In this document: positions 1 through 8,591 of the stretch, in pieces | Numbering within the stretch: position 1 is the first letter of the stretch | How the letters are laid out: each line of letters starts with the position of its first letter | Origin: Microcaldota archaeon | GTDB taxonomy: Archaea > Micrarchaeota > Micrarchaeia > Micrarchaeales > Micrarchaeaceae | NCBI GenBank assembly: GCA_021797575.1 | Contig: JAJZZN010000003.1 | Span: forward strand, 62,001-126,000 | DNA length: 64,000 bases | Direction of reading: 5' to 3' | Made by a program: the position numbers and the translations under genes | Notes under the pieces: model-generated | What the model saw: only the letters and a program-made list of their open reading frames with translations | Database searches by the model: none | What the model was told of the DNA's origin: nothing

Positions 1-1401
1 AGGCATTGCGGCATAATACATCGGAAGCATAAAATAGGCAAGGCCGCTTGCAAGCACCAGCACTGCCAGTATTGCAATCGGCGCCAGCATGGATCTAGGT
101 ACAGTCCTATATCCGAAGCTTGACAGGTAGCTGTCTTTCCTGGACGGCAGGTACAGCCAGCGGAAGATGTACACGCTTGATAGGAAGTCTATCGCTACCA
201 GTGCGATATATACGTACATGCTGCTGGCAGAAGTGTCTATCCCAAGCTTGCCGAAAAATCCGCCAAGGGGGAATATGCCCGCCAGGGACAGCACCCCTAT
301 GATCGTCGATATGTACAGCAGCTTGTTCGTCTTGAATCCGAAGTTGTAGGTCTTGTATATGTTCTCCTCTCCAGTAGCCTTCATTATCGAGCCTGCGCTC
401 ATGAACAAGAGCGCCTTGTAGAACGTCTGTACTACGAACAGCAGCATTGCTGCGAATATGGCGTTGAATCCCAAGGCTATGAACATCAGCGCCAGGTCCT
501 CCATCGTAGAGTATGCCAGTATCTTCTTTATGTGGTGCTCAGACAGTGCGTTCATAACAGCTATTATCGCAGTTATCAGGCCTATTGCGAGTATGGGCAT
601 GAGCATGCCGGCCTTTACATATAGCGGCAGCAGTATCGCGATAAGGAACACCCCCGCCTTAACCATGGTCGAAGAGTGGAGGAAGGCGGATACGGGCGTA
701 GGCCCTTCCATGGCATCGGACAGCCACTCATTGAATGGGAACTGCGCGGATTTCGTGAACGCTGCGACCAGTATAAAGGCGAGCGCTACCTTCAAGTAGA
801 CTGTGCTGCCTGCAATTGAAAGCAATGAAGATATGTTGAGCGTATGATACGCGCTCCACAGCACTATGATTGCGGCGAGGAACAGGATGTCGCCTATTAT
901 TATTGTGCTTATCGCCTTCCTCGCGGCATCAGGCACTACCTTCTTCGCGTACCAGAACCCTATTAGCAGGTAGCTTGTTATGCCGAGCATCTCCCACGCT
1001 ATGAACATGGTTACGAAGTTGCCCGATATCGCGAACAGCATCATCGCTGCGGCGAACAGGCTTATTTCGAAATAGTACCTGCTCTGCTCGCTCTTGGTGT
1101 CCATGTAGCCGAAAGAATAAAGGAAAATCAACGGCGTGACTATGCCTACCAAGGCGAGAAGCAACGCGTTGAGCGGAAGCACAGAAGTTGTTATGTTGAA
1201 CGAATAGCCCTGCAGGCTGAACCAGCTCACCCTATAAGTCCCTCCGACATAATAAAGGACTACTACGGCTATGATGATGAGCGACAGCACGCTGCCCGCC
1301 ATCGCTATGTACTTGGCAGCACGGTCGCGATGTATCGCCAATATTATCAGTGCAGCAGCTACCAGCGGCGCAACGCTCAGCAATGGCAATGCCTGCAACA
1401 T
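1..1401 (-). CDS. nuoL: NADH-quinone oxidoreductase subunit L (partial, C-terminus beyond window)
   Basis: Reading leftward from an ATG at 1401 gives 467 codons without a stop before the window edge, so the C-terminus is missing. The protein is a run of hydrophobic helices and is the antiporter-like proton-pumping subunit of membrane complex I. Family marks include SYLLIGFWY near residue 125 and the stretch SAFLHSSTMVKAGVFL, which carries the conserved trans-membrane lysine and histidine of NuoL/MrpA. It starts 4 nt after nuoK and is surely co-transcribed with it. NuoM and NuoN would be expected next, outside the window. Confidence 0.95.
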   Translation of the reverse strand, partial: MLQALPLLSVAPLVAAALIILAIHRDRAAKYIAMAGSVLSLIIIAVVVLYYVGGTYRVSWFSLQGYSFNITTSVLPLNALLLALVGIVTPLIFLYSFGYMDTKSEQSRYYFEISLFAAAMMLFAISGNFVTMFIAWEMLGITSYLLIGFWYAKKVVPDAARKAISTIIIGDILFLAAIIVLWSAYHTLNISSLLSIAGSTVYLKVALAFILVAAFTKSAQFPFNEWLSDAMEGPTPVSAFLHSSTMVKAGVFLIAILLPLYVKAGMLMPILAIGLITAIIAVMNALSEHHIKKILAYSTMEDLALMFIALGFNAIFAAMLLFVVQTFYKALLFMSAGSIMKATGEENIYKTYNFGFKTNKLLYISTIIGVLSLAGIFPLGGFFGKLGIDTSASSMYVYIALVAIDFLSSVYIFRWLYLPSRKDSYLSSFGYRTVPRSMLAPIAILAVLVLASGLAYFMLPMYYAAMP

Positions 1402-1405
1402 CAAT

Positions 1406-1705
1406 TCACTCCTTCAATTTCGAAAGCTTAGATACATCAAGGCTAACATCTGCCTTGACCATGTACTGGTAAAGCGATATCGCAACGACTACCTCTGCAG
1501 CGGCAATGGCCCATACTGCGAACAGCAGCAGAAGGATGTTGCCCGTGCCCAAATAGCTGAACACTGAAGCTGCCAGAAGTGCAGCAGCTACCAGCACTAT
1601 CTCTACCGAGAACATCATAACTATGAAGTGCCTGCTTGAGGATATCCCTGCTATGCCTATGGCAAACAGCATCAAGCTCAGGCCGAGCAGGTATATGAAT
1701 ATCAT
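1406..1705 (-). CDS. nuoK: NADH-quinone oxidoreductase subunit K
   Basis: This 99-residue protein has three membrane helices, the standard size for NuoK/ND4L, the small proton-channel subunit of complex I. Glu35 (in FSVEIV) and Glu71 (in AAAEVV) match the two intramembrane glutamates that are conserved in the family and needed for coupling. It overlaps the end of nuoJ by 4 nt and precedes nuoL by 4 nt, so translation is probably coupled through nuoJ-K-L. Confidence 0.95.
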   Translation of the reverse strand: MIFIYLLGLSLMLFAIGIAGISSSRHFIVMMFSVEIVLVAAALLAASVFSYLGTGNILLLLFAVWAIAAAEVVVAISLYQYMVKADVSLDVSKLSKLKE

Positions 1706-2172
1706 TTCTTGCCACCTATCCTTTTCATCACTATTACGGCGCCTATTGATACCGCGAATATGAATATTGCTACGAAGTAAAGGTATTGTATAGACGAAGA
1801 CATGTCTGCCGATATCTCGCTTCCTGTCAGCGCATTGCTGACAGTTGAGGAAGAGCCCAGCGCCACGAGCGGGTAGAGGAGGACCGCCGCCAGTACTACC
1901 GATATCACTGCCAGCCCTATGTACGAAGTGTGCTTGAAGCGCGAAAAGCTCCCGGAGGCTACGCCAACGAATATGTACGTCGATACTCCTCCTATCATTA
2001 TGAATAGCTGCAATATCGCCAGAAGGTCCTGGTCTATTAGGAGGAACATGATCGAGTTGGCAAAGAATACAGAGGCGAGGGCTATCGCAGCATGCAGTAT
2101 GTCCTTGAGCTTGAAAACCGCTATTACGGATGCAATCTCAAAGACTGCTACTATGAAGAAAATCAAATCCAT
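1702..2172 (-). CDS. nuoJ: NADH-quinone oxidoreductase subunit J
   Basis: About 156 residues with five hydrophobic helices; this is NuoJ/ND6 of complex I by its position between nuoI and nuoK and by the N-terminal helices followed by a polar loop. The ATG at 2172 (MDLIFFIV) is chosen over an in-frame GTG at 2184 because NuoJ proteins usually begin directly with the first membrane helix. The last 4 nt overlap nuoK. The sequence is divergent, as is normal for this fast-evolving subunit. Confidence 0.88.
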   Translation of the reverse strand: MDLIFFIVAVFEIASVIAVFKLKDILHAAIALASVFFANSIMFLLIDQDLLAILQLFIMIGGVSTYIFVGVASGSFSRFKHTSYIGLAVISVVLAAVLLYPLVALGSSSTVSNALTGSEISADMSSSIQYLYFVAIFIFAVSIGAVIVMKRIGGKK

Positions 2173-2199
2173 CAGGGCCAACACATAACCACACTAATC

Positions 2200-2565
2200 T
2201 TATTTCAAGTCCTCAGGCCTGAGCACATATTCCCTCCTGTCATATTTTTCGAAGCTGTAATCCTTGGATAGTATAAGGCATTTCGTAGGGCATACCTCCT
2301 CACACAGGTCGCAGAACAGGCACCTCTCCAGGTTCACTTCTGGCATCTTCTTTGTACCCTTATCCGTCTCCACGTCGACCATTGTTATCGTCTGGTTCGG
2401 GCATATGCGCGCGCACGCGCCGCAGCTTATGCAAGTCTTCATGTCAAGCTTGTGTATGCCCCTGTAGTTGTCGGCTATGGACTCCCTGTCCTCTGGATAC
2501 TGCAGCGTGCTCGGGCCACGTGCAAGCGCCTTGACCGCGCGCCCTATCGATTTTACGAATACCAT
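2200..2565 (-). CDS. nuoI: NADH-quinone oxidoreductase subunit I (2 x 4Fe-4S)
   Basis: A 121-residue ferredoxin-like protein with two 4Fe-4S motifs, CISCGACARICP at 45-56 and CLFCDLCEEVCP at 82-93, which match NuoI/TYKY (clusters N6a and N6b) passing electrons toward quinone. The N-terminal region LARGPSTLQYPED before the first motif is also NuoI-like. A TATA-like CATATAAAG near 2590-2598 lies about 25 nt before the ATG, so nuoI-J-K-L may have a promoter of its own besides read-through from nuoH. Confidence 0.95.
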   Translation of the reverse strand: MVFVKSIGRAVKALARGPSTLQYPEDRESIADNYRGIHKLDMKTCISCGACARICPNQTITMVDVETDKGTKKMPEVNLERCLFCDLCEEVCPTKCLILSKDYSFEKYDRREYVLRPEDLK

Positions 2566-2586
2566 TCAATCATCCCTACATGTCTG

Positions 2587-2603
2587 GCAAACTTTATATG
2601 CTA
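2587..2603 (-). promoter_or_regulatory. TATA box before nuoI
   Basis: On the minus strand the sequence AGCATATAAAGTTTGCC places a TATA element about 25-28 nt before the nuoI ATG at 2565. This predicts a nearly leaderless transcript for nuoIJKL, internal to the nuo group. Confidence 0.45.
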
Positions 2604-2632
2604 TCTTCCCTCATTCAGCACCAAATATACCA

Positions 2633-3670
2633 TCACTTGACAAACACCACGAAAGTTATGAGCACGTTCAGCAGCGACAGCGGCAGGAGGTATAGCCAGC
2701 CTGTGCGTATCACCCTGTCGAGCCTCATTCTTAGCATCGACGTCCTGAGCACTATTATGAATATTGTGACAAGCACCACCTTCAGTATCATCCAAAACGC
2801 AGCAGGCAGAACCGGTCCGAGCCATCCACCAAGGAACAGCAGCGAGATCAGCAGCGAGCCTACGAACATGCGTGTGTAATCGAGGAACAGCGCCAGGCCG
2901 TAGTAAGGCGCGCTCACATCTGTCAGCCATCCTGCTATAAGCTCGTTATCTGCTTCGCGCAGGTCGAACGGCGGCCTCTCAAGCTCCGCTAGCATCACCA
3001 CGAAGAACACGACCAGCCCTATTGGCATTAGTATGCCGAACCACATGCCGCTCTGTGCATTGACTATTGATATGAGATTGTAGCTGTGAGCTAGCATAGC
3101 TACTGCTACGACGACGAAGAGCATAGGCAGCTCGTAGCTCACCATCGTTATCACAGACCTCTGCGCGCTTATAGAAGCGAACTTGTTGCCGCTCGTCCAT
3201 CCCGCTAGGAACATTATCAGCGGCGAGAATGACAGCAGCAGGAAAACAACCAGGAGGCCCAGCGTGGCGTTTATACCTACGAAAGTGCCTGTTATCGGTA
3301 TGAATGCAAGCATCACAACGAACATCGCGTACAGCAAAGGCAGAACTAATCCGTAGAGCGGCTTGTCTGCATTGTCCGGCGTTATATTCTCCTTTGACAG
3401 GAGTTTAAGCACATCGGCCATGTTCTGCAATATGCCGAACTTGCCCACGTATGTCGGCCCGTGCCTGGAATGCACCCTTGCCATGAACTTTCTCTCGCCC
3501 CATCCAAAGAGGTAAACGAACCCCACTATCAGTATTCCTAGAAGTATGGCAAAGACTATGAAGGCGGCGAGAAGCGAGAGCGCCTCCGCATAGAATGCGC
3601 CTACGGAAGGCTTCAGCAACGCATATGCGTATGCAAATACCTGGCTTATGAAACCCGAATCGATATACAT
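2633..3670 (-). CDS. nuoH: NADH-quinone oxidoreductase subunit H
   Basis: A 345-residue membrane protein, the quinone-site subunit of complex I. The loop ERKFMARVHSRHGPTYVGKF and the segment ELERPPFDLREADNELIAG are diagnostic for NuoH/ND1, and the length is standard. It is the first gene of the minus-strand nuo group here. The next gene upstream is divergent, so the peripheral-arm genes nuoA-D that usually precede nuoH are not in this position. A 67-nt gap with a TATA-like site separates it from nuoI. Confidence 0.95.
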   Translation of the reverse strand: MYIDSGFISQVFAYAYALLKPSVGAFYAEALSLLAAFIVFAILLGILIVGFVYLFGWGERKFMARVHSRHGPTYVGKFGILQNMADVLKLLSKENITPDNADKPLYGLVLPLLYAMFVVMLAFIPITGTFVGINATLGLLVVFLLLSFSPLIMFLAGWTSGNKFASISAQRSVITMVSYELPMLFVVVAVAMLAHSYNLISIVNAQSGMWFGILMPIGLVVFFVVMLAELERPPFDLREADNELIAGWLTDVSAPYYGLALFLDYTRMFVGSLLISLLFLGGWLGPVLPAAFWMILKVVLVTIFIIVLRTSMLRMRLDRVIRTGWLYLLPLSLLNVLITFVVFVK

Positions 3671-3769
3671 ATGATTACCAAATGCCGCGCTTTTTTGCCT
3701 AAAGTGCTATAACATGCAATGCCTAAATTCTTTTGTGCTTGATCTAATAAATATAATTCGTGATTCTAC

Positions 3770-4036
3770 ATGGACCTTAGCGCTAACGCAAAGAGCATAA
3801 TTGCATCTGGGCAGGCAAGGATAAAAGTAAAGAGAGCCGGAATGCAGCAATACCAGGTGTTCAAGGTAAAGAGGGTAAAGATTGGCAATGCCGAATTCGT
3901 AGAGCTCTACTTAAACAGGATGCTCGATGCGAGCGAGCTCGCCCGCGTGGCGAATGAAACAGGGCTGCCTGTTGAGGCTGAAGGACGCCGTGCCTTCCCA
4001 GAAGGCAGCGGTGCAAAGGACTTCATAGGCCTATGA
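3770..4036 (+). CDS. Small basic protein of unknown function
   Basis: An 88-residue protein that I do not recognise. It is rich in Lys and Arg in its first half (ARIKVKRAGMQQYQVFKVKR) and its predicted beta-strand alternation followed by a helical, acidic C-terminal part could suit a small nucleic-acid-binding fold, but no motif proves that. It diverges from nuoH. A TATA-like AATAAATATAATTC at 3745-3758 lies very close to the ATG, so the mRNA may be leaderless. It ends 1 nt before the stop of the convergent surface-protein gene. Confidence 0.7.
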   Translation: MDLSANAKSIIASGQARIKVKRAGMQQYQVFKVKRVKIGNAEFVELYLNRMLDASELARVANETGLPVEAEGRRAFPEGSGAKDFIGL

Positions 4037-4037
4037 A

Positions 4038-5714
4038 TCACGGATAGCCCTCATTGGTCACGTTCAGCGCTCCATATGCGCTGCCAGTCCTGTTGTCAAG
4101 CGTGTAATTTATGTACAGGTTGTAGCTGGTCACAGCGCTCAGAAGCGGTATTGGTATATTGTAGCACTTCACGTCCTGGCTTATGCTTGAGTGCGGAGCT
4201 ATGGTGCGGTTTATCGTCTCGTTTGACTGCAGGCCCGATATGTAGCAGGCGTCGTAATTGAGCTTCAGGCTTGTGTTACGATTGTTTGTTATGTTCATGC
4301 CTGCAGTGTTGCTAGTGTAGTTGAATCCTATTATCCCGCATGATATGCCATTTATAGGTATGGAGCATGTGTTGTTGAAGGCGCTCCTCCACGGCAGGGG
4401 CGACTGGCTGACGTTCAATGACTTTATCAGGTCATAAGCATTAAGGTGGGCGTCAACCGCCTCTGTAGAGTTTACGAATGAGTACATCTCTATCCTGTAA
4501 TTTCTGGTCAGTTCCTCGGATTTGACTAGCGATACGGGGGCATTGATGCCAGCCGCCTGCAGTATATATACAGAACATACTGCACTGTTGTTCGAAAGCA
4601 AGCCGAAGCACTTCCCCGGATTGCTGTTGTTGGCAGCTGTCCTATTGATATAGCTTATGAATATTCCATAATTGTTCTGGAATATGTTGGAGCCTGATAC
4701 GCTACCGTTGCCTTCTCCAAAGGTATTGCCAAGGTACGAAAAGCCGGCTGCCGAGGTATTATAGAAGAACCTGCTCACGTGGTCAAGGAAATGTGCGGAG
4801 CGGTTCATCGCTGTGTACACCTCTGCGGAACGAGTTGGTGCATACACAGAGTTCAATGATGCGCATGTGGCGCTGCCAGCGGAATGGTAAGATACCATCT
4901 TTGTCCAGCCTCCCGAAAACGATACGCATGCGCTTGTGCCGTTGCCGAGATCAAACATTTGTGCTCCATCAGATTCTGAAATGCTGTTGTACCCGAAGCT
5001 GCCTAAGATTTTATCGATTACGCCAGGCCCTCCTGTGCCCTGGAGCCAAAGCGCGTATGCAGACGAGCTGTTTGAGTAGCGCACAGCCGCACCATGCACG
5101 GAGTTCAGAGTGCCATAAAGGTCGGACATGATGCTATTAATCACTGTTTTATTTGGAACCAGCAGCGAGTTTATCATGCTGACGTTATATTCGCTTGACA
5201 GCTCTGCGAGCACCGGCCCGGTATTCTGCATAAGGGTGAAATTGTAAGAAGATATAATGCCATTGTTCGGCATGGACGAATACGCCTGGCCAGACTCGTT
5301 CTGGCTTACATTCATTGTCACTGAAGCCGATGCAGCTCTTCTGTCAGGTATATCAATGACATGCCCTGGGTCGGCTATTGCCGAGAACGAGTATGTTCCA
5401 TTGGCCGTATAAGTGTAATTGGTATATATCACCGCGCTCTTGTGCGCAGGTATTGATGCGTTGTATAGGTGCAGAGCCGATCCATCGATGTAAAAGCCGA
5501 CGAGCATGTCGTGCACTCCATAGCTTCCTGTATTGTTTATCACTATGGTGAAGTCCGTGGTGTTGAACGGATACAGATTCGCACCGCTTGAATTGTACAG
5601 ATGTACAGATATGCTATACGCAGGATGTATCAATGCCGAGGCAAGCACGTATATTATGGCTATGACGATCACAGCCACTACAAGATAGAATATGACATTT
5701 CTGTTTAAAGCCAT
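4038..5714 (-). CDS. Membrane-anchored extracellular protein with CARDB-like N-terminal domain
   Basis: A 558-residue protein with one N-terminal hydrophobic helix (about residues 7-28) acting as signal anchor. The following 100 residues look like a CARDB/Ig-type beta-sandwich (DFTIVINNTGSYGVHDML...). The remainder is Ser/Asn/Tyr-rich with very many N-x-S/T sites, as expected for a glycosylated archaeal surface protein, and contains several cysteines. No catalytic motif is visible. It lies 4 nt downstream of the winged-helix gene and is probably in the same transcript. Confidence 0.75.
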   Translation of the reverse strand: MALNRNVIFYLVVAVIVIAIIYVLASALIHPAYSISVHLYNSSGANLYPFNTTDFTIVINNTGSYGVHDMLVGFYIDGSALHLYNASIPAHKSAVIYTNYTYTANGTYSFSAIADPGHVIDIPDRRAASASVTMNVSQNESGQAYSSMPNNGIISSYNFTLMQNTGPVLAELSSEYNVSMINSLLVPNKTVINSIMSDLYGTLNSVHGAAVRYSNSSSAYALWLQGTGGPGVIDKILGSFGYNSISESDGAQMFDLGNGTSACVSFSGGWTKMVSYHSAGSATCASLNSVYAPTRSAEVYTAMNRSAHFLDHVSRFFYNTSAAGFSYLGNTFGEGNGSVSGSNIFQNNYGIFISYINRTAANNSNPGKCFGLLSNNSAVCSVYILQAAGINAPVSLVKSEELTRNYRIEMYSFVNSTEAVDAHLNAYDLIKSLNVSQSPLPWRSAFNNTCSIPINGISCGIIGFNYTSNTAGMNITNNRNTSLKLNYDACYISGLQSNETINRTIAPHSSISQDVKCYNIPIPLLSAVTSYNLYINYTLDNRTGSAYGALNVTNEGYP

Positions 5715-5718
5715 TGCA

Positions 5719-6183
5719 TCACCGGTTCTTCAGTTCCTTGAGCGCGTATATTATTTTTTCCTTTATGGGATCGAGCATCTCGTTGAAATAGCTGTTCACC
5801 CAGGCCTTTTCGTCATACCTCTCGCCTATGCTCGGGTCGGATATGTAGTATTTGCTCTTCGAGTTCTTTATTATATTCGTCTTCTTGAGCTGCAGCAGGT
5901 GGTACCTCAGGGTCTTCTCATTTATAGGCCCCCACGACTTCTCTATGTAGAGAAGCAGATCGGACACTGTCGGATCCTTGTTGAGCTTGAACTGGAAGTA
6001 GAGTATGCCGTCAAGCACCTCTATTGCAGAGAGACGCGACTCACCTGGGTTTATGACTCCAAGCGACAGGGCCAGCCAGCGGACAAGAGACCTACGGGTC
6101 TCGGTGACTTCCTTGCTTATCCTTAGGTCCCTTAGCGTCACTTCGTTCTCTATGAACTTCGATTCGTTGAGCTTGGCAGGCAT
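5719..6183 (-). CDS. Winged-helix transcriptional regulator-like protein
   Basis: A 154-residue soluble protein. Residues about 60-120 form a likely winged helix: DPTVSDLLLYIEKSWGPI, then NEKTLRYHLLQLKKTNII as recognition helix and wing, then SKYYIS. The N-terminal 45 residues and C-terminal helix could serve dimerisation. It lies directly before the surface-protein gene and may control it; that link is inference from spacing alone. It could also be a KH- or nucleic-acid-binding adaptor rather than a repressor. Confidence 0.65.
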   Translation of the reverse strand: MPAKLNESKFIENEVTLRDLRISKEVTETRRSLVRWLALSLGVINPGESRLSAIEVLDGILYFQFKLNKDPTVSDLLLYIEKSWGPINEKTLRYHLLQLKKTNIIKNSKSKYYISDPSIGERYDEKAWVNSYFNEMLDPIKEKIIYALKELKNR

Positions 6184-6319
6184 AACATGACCTATATTGC
6201 CAACTAAGCTTTTTATTCATTATCATATATAATCATTTAGCAAAGTTTGCTTGTCATACATTTTGTGGAATGCGTTCGCTATGGCATAATGCTCTGGTGT
6301 GCGCGCATGGTGTATTTAC

Positions 6320-6679
6320 ATGCCTATAACAAACATAAACGTAAGATTCGACCCTGAGAAGCTGAAGGCCAACGCGAGGAACGAGGCCATGCTGGTGCTA
6401 GGAATAGAGAATACGGACAGCAGCAAGAACTACTGGTGCGAGAGCGAGGTATCTGTGAAGCCGCCGCTGAGCCTTGCGCACGACATAGAGCTGAACATGG
6501 GAAAGACGCGCGTTGGCATACTCAAGCCTTTGGGCAAGCTCGAAAAAAAGATAAAAATATACACCAGGCCGAACAACTTCCCGGACACGTACACGGTCAA
6601 TATAACCACATATGTCTACGACGAAGAGGGTGTAATAGCGGAGCGCATAGAGAGCAAGGCCAGCATCCCGTGCGTATAG
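6320..6679 (+). CDS. Small beta-rich protein of unknown function
   Basis: A 119-residue soluble protein from the ATG at 6320; an ATG seven codons earlier is possible but gives an unlikely MRAWCIY leader. Alternating hydrophobic strands (NINVRFDPEKL, AMLVLGIENT, IKIYTRPNNF, TVNITTYVYDEEG) suggest an Ig-like or CARDB-like beta-sandwich without signal peptide. I know no family for it. The unknown helical gene follows after 19 nt and the pair is likely one transcript with ppa nearby. Confidence 0.7.
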   Translation: MPITNINVRFDPEKLKANARNEAMLVLGIENTDSSKNYWCESEVSVKPPLSLAHDIELNMGKTRVGILKPLGKLEKKIKIYTRPNNFPDTYTVNITTYVYDEEGVIAERIESKASIPCV

Positions 6680-6698
6680 CCGGCAAAAGGGTCAATCA

Positions 6699-7283
6699 AT
6701 GGCAGAGAATCATGAAGTGCCCACCTGGCTCTACTGCCAGGACATACTCCTTAGCATAAAGGAAGAGCTGGTAGCCGAAGCGCTGGATACGCTAGAGCAG
6801 GAAATCAAGGAAAAGAGGATAGACATACAGGGCAGCATGGTGACTGCACAGGAAGGCAGCGAGGATGTAGAGAAGAAGATGTTCGTAATAGACAACCTTA
6901 GGCACAGGGCCGACGAGATACGCGAAAGGTACAAGAGCTACATGAGCATAAAGGATTCTGACAAGGCCAAGCTCGATCCGGAATTCGTGGGCAGGCTAGA
7001 ATCAATGAGGAAGTTCCTGCTGGCAGTCACGCAGATATCCATGCTCATGGACTATTCAGACGTATTCAACGAATGGGCCAGCAGCATGGACCGCGGCCCG
7101 AAGGGTGTTAAGCCTGCCGACCTCCTTGCCAGCACCATAGACGAAGACGGTAGGCGCGAGGCTATGGAATTTGCTTCAGGCAGCAAGAAGATAATGGAAT
7201 ACTTGGGAGAAGAGGACGCAGGCATAGTGAAGGAAGCAATAGCCTCGCATAAAGGAGCGAAGAGCAGCGGCGAATCTATATAA
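6699..7283 (+). CDS. Helical protein of unknown function
   Basis: A 194-residue, highly charged, almost wholly alpha-helical protein with no Cys-metal motif, signal peptide or membrane helix. Long heptad-like stretches (EELVAEALDTLEQEIKEKR; KKMFVIDNLRHRADEIRERY) suggest coiled-coil pairing. It follows the small beta protein by 19 nt and its stop codon lies inside the TATA element of the pyrophosphatase gene. No function can be assigned. Confidence 0.7.
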   Translation: MAENHEVPTWLYCQDILLSIKEELVAEALDTLEQEIKEKRIDIQGSMVTAQEGSEDVEKKMFVIDNLRHRADEIRERYKSYMSIKDSDKAKLDPEFVGRLESMRKFLLAVTQISMLMDYSDVFNEWASSMDRGPKGVKPADLLASTIDEDGRREAMEFASGSKKIMEYLGEEDAGIVKEAIASHKGAKSSGESI

Positions 7284-7290
7284 ACATTTA
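7275..7290 (+). promoter_or_regulatory. TATA box of the pyrophosphatase gene
   Basis: CTATATAAACATTTA sits about 30-35 nt before the ppa ATG at 7316 and overlaps the stop codon of the gene before it. The predicted leader is only a few nucleotides long. Confidence 0.55.
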
Positions 7291-7315
7291 TCTACGATAG
7301 TAATACAGTGATTGT

Positions 7316-7840
7316 ATGAAATTGGACGCAGGCAAGGATGCCCCTGAATCGGTCAACGCATTCATAGAGATACCAATGGGTTCAGGCATCAAGTACGAAT
7401 TTGACGAAGAGGCGGAAGCACTCAAGGTCGATAGGATACTTTTCACATCCATGGTGTACCCGCTCAACTACGGCTTTATACCTGGCACATGGGGCGAGGA
7501 CGAGGATCCGATAGACATAATGGTGCTGAGCGACATGCCATTTTTACCGGGTAGCTATGTCAAAGTGAGGCCCATAGGCGTGGCGCACATGGAGGACGAG
7601 AAAGGCAGGGACGAGAAGATACTGGCAGTGCCTGTAGATAAGGTTTACCCTAATTATTCAAGCATAAAGGACATAGGGGATGTCAATGCAGCCATAAAAG
7701 ACAAGATAATACATTTCTTCTCGCACTACAAGGAGCTGGAGAACGGAAAATGGGTAAAGATAACTGGCTTTGGCGATGCGGCTGAGGCAAAGAAGAAAAT
7801 AGCCGAAGCTATAGAACGCGCCAAGAGCAGGCAAAAATGA
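7316..7840 (+). CDS. ppa: Inorganic pyrophosphatase (family I)
   Basis: A 174-residue soluble family I pyrophosphatase, hydrolysing PPi to two phosphates with Mg2+ and so driving nucleic-acid, tRNA-charging and lipid synthesis. The N-terminal [14 protein letters not shown], the [12 protein letters not shown] segment and the signature [10 protein letters not shown] (Asp62, Asp64 and Asp67 bind metal) are all present, and the length is that of the hexameric prokaryotic enzyme. It has its own TATA box. Confidence 0.97.
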   Translation: MKLDAGKDAPESVNAFIEIPMGSGIKYEFDEEAEALKVDRILFTSMVYPLNYGFIPGTWGEDEDPIDIMVLSDMPFLPGSYVKVRPIGVAHMEDEKGRDEKILAVPVDKVYPNYSSIKDIGDVNAAIKDKIIHFFSHYKELENGKWVKITGFGDAAEAKKKIAEAIERAKSRQK

Positions 7841-7865
7841 TGTTTAAGGTAGATAAGATGATATT

Positions 7866-8558
7866 ATGAAAACAAGCAATCCTTTTATGAAAGGGGTGAT
7901 GGCGGTATTCCATCCAGGCAAAGAGACTGCAGTGAACCTGGACCTATGGGGTTCGCTCAAGATATACTATTCGATGGCTATAATATCCATTGTGCTCGCT
8001 GCAATAGCGATAACGGTCATGTCAGCGCTCGGGATATATTCGAGTGGCGGCCTAAACCCATTTGGCAGAAGCATAACGGCGGTGATGCCAGTCAGCATCC
8101 CTGTAGTATCAATTGTGTCAGCGATAATAGGGATATTCGTAGCAGTGCCGATAATACTGTTCATAGTATCGATAGTGTACCAGCTCATAGGCAAGAACTT
8201 CCTTAACGCTTGGAAAGGAGGATACGAAAAGACCTTTGCAGCTGCGATGTTCAGCCTCATGCCTACACTGCTGTTCTACTGGGCGATAAGCATACCAGTC
8301 ATAGGCATATTCCTGGCTTTCATATTCGGCATATGGAGTTTCGTAGTCCTGGTGATAGCGTTGTCTTCGCAGCACAACATAGAGCGCTACAAGAGCGTGA
8401 TTGTAGTTCTCGTGGGCGAAATACTCTCGATAGCGCTGGTGCTCATACTGATGATGGTATTCGCTTTCGGAATATTCTCGGTGGTAGCCACCCCGTTTCC
8501 GAGCAATGTTACGGCAATAACTCCAGGAATAACATCAGGAATAGCCCCATACCCGTGA
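7866..8558 (+). CDS. Yip1-domain-like multi-pass membrane protein
   Basis: A 230-residue protein with an amphipathic N-terminus (PFMKGVMAVFHPGKET) and five or six membrane helices separated by short loops. The N-terminal phrase, a small Gly/Pro-rich loop after helix 1 and the helix count resemble the Yip1/YIF1 superfamily common in archaea, whose role there is unknown. It starts 25 nt after ppa and is followed by a lipid-synthesis-type membrane enzyme 33 nt on, so it may act in the membrane, but that is only context. Confidence 0.65.
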   Translation: MKTSNPFMKGVMAVFHPGKETAVNLDLWGSLKIYYSMAIISIVLAAIAITVMSALGIYSSGGLNPFGRSITAVMPVSIPVVSIVSAIIGIFVAVPIILFIVSIVYQLIGKNFLNAWKGGYEKTFAAAMFSLMPTLLFYWAISIPVIGIFLAFIFGIWSFVVLVIALSSQHNIERYKSVIVVLVGEILSIALVLILMMVFAFGIFSVVATPFPSNVTAITPGITSGIAPYP

Positions 8559-8591
8559 ACGCATAGGATTGTGCAGTGTAGATGATATCTC

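Noticed and set aside
1443-1715. A second open frame over nuoK on the same strand
   Set aside because: It is a shifted reading of nuoK and lacks any family likeness, while nuoK itself has the conserved glutamates and membrane helices.
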